DNA from: a virus
IMG/VR virus record: IMGVR_UViG_3300028571_000125
Span: 1-23,298 of that record
Strand: one strand, 5' to 3'
DNA length: 23,298 nucleotides
Both the position numbers and the translations under genes were made by a program. Each line of letters opens with the position of its first letter. The first letter of the stretch is position 1. The notes beneath the pieces were generated by a model that had not been told where the DNA came from, ran no database searches, and saw only the letters and a program-made list of their open reading frames with translations. Shown here one piece after another: positions 20,841 through 23,298 of this stretch.

Positions 20841-21385
20841 CACTACCCAAACTGCTGATCATTGGTCATGGCCGCCATGGCAAAGACTCTGTGTGCGAAA
20901 TACTGCGTGAAAAATTTGGATATGAATTTCAATCCAGCTCAGAGTTTTGTGCTGAGAAATTCATCTATCGTGAACTGAAAGATCAGTATGGCTACACAAC
21001 ATTTCAAGAATGCTACACAGATCGACACAATCATCGTGCGGAATGGTATGACATGATACATGCTTACTGTGCCGATGACTATGCTCGTTTGGGCAGAGAA
21101 ATATTTGCAGACAACGACATCTATTGTGGCCTGCGCAACAAAGCAGAATTTCATGCCATGCGGAATACCGGAGTATTTGACTATGCCATCTGGGTGGATC
21201 GGAGCGATCATTTGCCACCAGAAGATTCATCCAGCATGAGCTTGGAAATCTGGATGGCTGATTATGTGATTGACAACAACGGTGATCTGGCAGCTCTACG
21301 CCGCAACACCATTGAACTAGTGGATAGACTGATCAAACGTCGGCCTCAAGGTCACCGCGACGCCATGGCAAATCTTCCCGGTTAA
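20837..21385 (+). CDS. Deoxynucleoside monophosphate kinase, T4 gp1-like (182 aa)
   Basis: P-loop kinase that would raise dNMPs to dNDPs for phage DNA synthesis. The Walker A variant GHGRHGKDS is at residues 10-18 (Lys16). It is followed by SSSEFCAEKFIY, YTDRHNHRAEWYDMI, ADDYARLGREIFADNDIYCG, LRNKAEFHAM, FDYAIWVDRS and LPPEDSSSM, and ends with ADYVIDNNGDLAAL. This string is typical of the phage dNMP kinase family. ATG 20837 overlaps the exonuclease TGA as ATGA; the longer frame opening at 20726 lies inside the exonuclease and is rejected. The last 53 bases overlap, antisense, the 3' end of the zinc-ribbon gene. Confidence 0.85.
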   Translation: MTLPKLLIIGHGRHGKDSVCEILREKFGYEFQSSSEFCAEKFIYRELKDQYGYTTFQECYTDRHNHRAEWYDMIHAYCADDYARLGREIFADNDIYCGLRNKAEFHAMRNTGVFDYAIWVDRSDHLPPEDSSSMSLEIWMADYVIDNNGDLAALRRNTIELVDRLIKRRPQGHRDAMANLPG

Positions 21386-21680
21386 CTGCTATTTCGCAGT
21401 TTTTGCAGATGCTTTTGAGGTTTTTTTGCGCAACATTGTCAAGCCTGCCATCGCTGTGATACACTGATATTTGTGCTGAATATCTAGCACGAAATCCACA
21501 ACGATCACACGACATTTTCTTTTTGTATCCCTGACTCTGCCACAAGGGAACTCGTGGCTTTAGCCCACGGTTTCGTCTGATGCACGACTCACATCTTGAG
21601 CGATAGTGAGCCACTCCATCTCGATAGTAGTTTATAGCACAGGGCCTTTGCCCGCACACAGGACACATGGGTCGGTTCAT
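21333..21680 (-). CDS. Zinc-ribbon / degenerate HNH-like protein (115 aa)
   Basis: Four cysteine clusters are visible: CPVCGQRPC (residues 6-14), CESC (30-33), CDRCGF (58-63) and CKNC (92-95). The stretch VYHSDGRLDN...KNLKSICKNC (73-95) follows the HNH layout H-x-D-G...N-L...C-x-x-C, but the residue after the last Cys is Glu, not the usual His. Cleavage activity is therefore uncertain, and a zinc-bound DNA-binding role is possible. Similar small proteins, ending in LPW+xGDLxxD, are common in T4-like marine phages. The start at 21680 is chosen because an AATAAATA element lies 5 bases upstream; 21668 is an alternative and the TTG at 21710 is unlikely. It converges on the dNMP kinase gene with a 53-base overlap. 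Confidence 0.8.
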   Translation of the reverse strand: MNRPMCPVCGQRPCAINYYRDGVAHYRSRCESCIRRNRGLKPRVPLWQSQGYKKKMSCDRCGFRARYSAQISVYHSDGRLDNVAQKNLKSICKNCEIAVNREDLPWRRGDLEADV

Positions 21681-21685
21681 AGTGG

Positions 21686-21693
21686 TATTTATT
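21686..21693 (-). promoter_or_regulatory. T4-type late promoter AATAAATA (minus strand)
   Basis: It fits NATAAATA and lies 5 bases before the ATG of the zinc-ribbon gene. It is divergent from the sheath promoter about 50 bases away. Confidence 0.55.
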
Positions 21694-21700
21694 TGCAGGA

Positions 21701-21713
21701 CCTTTGACAAAGG
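21701..21713. promoter_or_regulatory. Perfect dyad CCTTTG-A-CAAAGG
   Basis: A 6+6 inverted repeat with a single central base, placed between two divergent late promoters. It has the shape of a small operator but may be chance. As RNA it would leave only a 4-5 bp stem. Confidence 0.3.
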
Positions 21714-21744
21714 GCGTAGTAGACGACGGTTTTTTGGCGGGCTC

Positions 21745-21752
21745 CATAAATA
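21745..21752 (+). promoter_or_regulatory. T4-type late promoter CATAAATA before tail sheath
   Basis: Exact CATAAATA, 26 bases before the sheath ATG at 21779. An AAGGA ribosome site at 21765-21769 lies between them. Confidence 0.75.
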
Positions 21753-21778
21753 TTAACACTTGAAAAGGAACCCCGAAC

Positions 21779-23298
21779 ATGGCTCTAATATCCCCAGGCG
21801 TAGAAGTAACGGTAATTGACGAAAGTCAGTATTTTCCATCAGCTGTTAACACAGTACCTTACTTTGTCATTGCCACTGCACAAAACAAAATTTCCAGCGA
21901 CGGCGTCACAGTAGCCGCTGGTACCACTGCTGCCAACATCAACAAGACTTATTTAATCACAAGTCAGCGAGATCTCGCTGCCACTTTTGGCGTACCATTC
22001 TTTTATCAGACCACAACTGGTACCCCAATCAATGGTTACGAACTCAACGAATACGGCTTATTGGCCGCGTACTCAGCCCTGGGCGTTACAAATCGTGCGT
22101 ATGTACAGCGTGTGGCAGTTGATTTAAGCCAGCTCACTGCCAGCTTGAGCCGCCCAGTTGGCGCTCCCGCTGATGGTACATTCTGGTTGGATACTGCAAA
22201 CTCTACCTGGGGCATCCAAGAGTGGAATCAAGCCACTGCTGCATTCACAGTCAAAACTCCAATTGTGATCACTGAAACTAATGAAGTTGTAAACTATGCT
22301 GGCGGAGACTACACTCCCCTGGCCAGCATTGGCAGTATTGGCGACTATGCAGTAAGTGCTGTGAATCTTTATAATCCTGGCTACTACAAAAATTCAAACA
22401 ATACATGGGTTCAAGTGGGCACCGATACTTGGAAGAGCTCATGGGCCACCGTAGCTGGCGCCAATAGTCCATCAAGTCTAACAGTTGGTGCAAACATGTA
22501 CATCAACAGCAACTTGATCACAGTGGGTGCTACCAACACAGTTACAGGACTAGCTGCCGTGATCAACGCAGCGGTCATCACAGGTATTACTGCTGCCGCT
22601 GTGAGTGGTAAATTAGAAATCTATGCCAACAGCTCAGCCACCAGCGATGGTTCCACTGCCAATGGCGGCATTGTGAACATTGAAGTTGGTCCCAACCAAG
22701 GTGCAGCACTGTTGACTGCACTGGGCATCACTGCTGGCAGCTACTTGGCCCCTGAGTACTTTCCAGGATACAGTTACCAAGCTCCGCGTTGGAGAACCAC
22801 TGACACATCGCCAAAGCCCACAGGTTCTGTGTGGAACAACATCAGCGCCGTGAACAATGGTGCTTTCTTGTCGGTGAAACGCTACAGTGCTGCTCTAGCT
22901 GCTTTTGTTCCACAGGCCTGTAACATTTACACCAGTGACCGCAATGCTGTATATGGACTAGACCCCACCAGTGGTGGCAGCAACGTTCCCGTGGGAACTA
23001 CCTATGCATTGTGTGATGCATCTCAGTTCAACACTGGATCTAATGAAAGTTTTTCCTTTCAGATCCTTGAAAAAATTGCAATTGGACAAACGGTGGTAAC
23101 TGGCAACGGAGTGCCAACTGCGTTTACCAACGGTGATACATTCCAAATTGATGCCACTGAAGCTGGCACTGCCGACCTCAATCAAGCAGTTGTCACACTC
23201 AACGGTACTACTCCGGCTGCGTTTGTGGCAGCCGTGAGTGCAGCCAACATTCCTTATGTGTCTGCCAGTGTAAACAGTGCTGGCAACATTGTGTTCAC
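21779..23298 (+). CDS. Tail sheath protein, T4 gp18-like, 3' end missing
   Basis: The contractile sheath subunit; the frame stays open to the window's end, giving 506 residues. MALISPGVEVTVIDES is the classic sheath start, followed by TVPYFVIATAQ, TYLITSQRDLAATFG, GYELNEYGLLAAYSALGVTN and RAYVQRVAVDL, as in T4 gp18. From about residue 120 comes a long insertion expected to face outwards. Within it, residues ~237-285 (SLTVGANMYINSNLITV ... LAAVINAAVITGITAAAVSGKLEIYANS) resemble a flagellar hook IN-type module, and a second similar stretch lies at ~455-506 (TADLNQAVVTLNGTTPAAFV ... SASVNSAGNIVF). The conserved C-terminal sheath core lies beyond the window. AAGGA precedes the ATG, and a CATAAATA late promoter lies upstream. 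Confidence 0.92.
   Translation, partial: MALISPGVEVTVIDESQYFPSAVNTVPYFVIATAQNKISSDGVTVAAGTTAANINKTYLITSQRDLAATFGVPFFYQTTTGTPINGYELNEYGLLAAYSALGVTNRAYVQRVAVDLSQLTASLSRPVGAPADGTFWLDTANSTWGIQEWNQATAAFTVKTPIVITETNEVVNYAGGDYTPLASIGSIGDYAVSAVNLYNPGYYKNSNNTWVQVGTDTWKSSWATVAGANSPSSLTVGANMYINSNLITVGATNTVTGLAAVINAAVITGITAAAVSGKLEIYANSSATSDGSTANGGIVNIEVGPNQGAALLTALGITAGSYLAPEYFPGYSYQAPRWRTTDTSPKPTGSVWNNISAVNNGAFLSVKRYSAALAAFVPQACNIYTSDRNAVYGLDPTSGGSNVPVGTTYALCDASQFNTGSNESFSFQILEKIAIGQTVVTGNGVPTAFTNGDTFQIDATEAGTADLNQAVVTLNGTTPAAFVAAVSAANIPYVSASVNSAGNIVF

Overview
The window is a piece of a tailed-phage genome of the T4 superfamily (contractile-tail myovirus). The evidence is a tail sheath protein (gp18-like) running off the right edge, three neck/tail-completion proteins resembling T4 gp13, gp14 and gp15, a free-standing GIY-YIG homing endonuclease, and near-perfect T4-type late promoters (NATAAATA) directly upstream of several structural genes. 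The fibre repeats, the gp13/gp14 versions and the small nucleotide-metabolism genes look most like those of environmental (marine or freshwater) T4-like phages. The base composition looks too GC-rich for a Pelagibacter phage, but I did not compute it and the host cannot be read from the sequence. Genes are packed end to end: no gene-free stretch exceeds about 100 bases, and I see no tRNA, rRNA, CRISPR array, insertion sequence or integrase.

Region 1 (1-9630, + strand) holds four long fibre genes. The first is cut by the left edge. All contain a degenerate 17-residue repeat of the type GNVTGGNLITAGLVSAT. The largest, 1767 residues, has an Mtd-like N-terminus and a C-terminal domain common at the ends of phage fibres. 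Region 2 (9650-13533, +) is a compact cassette of four genes with a shared ~20-residue N-terminal adaptor and different lectin-like heads: three LamG/concanavalin-like and one fibrinogen-like. A small coupled gene follows. This looks like a set of alternative or co-assembled receptor-binding tips.

Region 3 (17303-13530, - strand) reads homing endonuclease, gp14-like, gp15-like, Nudix hydrolase. It converges on region 2 with overlapping stop codons. Region 4 (17321-21385, +) carries two unknown genes, gp13-like neck protein, an SGNH hydrolase, a DEDDh exonuclease and a gp1-like dNMP kinase. Three near-identical sigma70-type promoters (TTGAC(C/T), 17-base spacer, TGC-TA(T/C)AAT) serve three of these genes. 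Region 5 is a minus-strand zinc-ribbon/HNH-like gene, a divergent late-promoter interval, and the start of the tail sheath gene.

Structural genes carry NATAAATA late promoters, while the unknown pair and the exonuclease/kinase pair carry sigma70-type promoters, so the window interleaves early and late transcription units on both strands. The most unusual features are the lectin-head array (including a fibrinogen-like head and a LamG domain with a second module inserted into it), the split and inverted neck genes, the SGNH hydrolase coupled to gp13, and a Shine-Dalgarno sequence held in the loop of a GC-rich hairpin in front of gp13. Family assignments were made from remembered family patterns without database searches.
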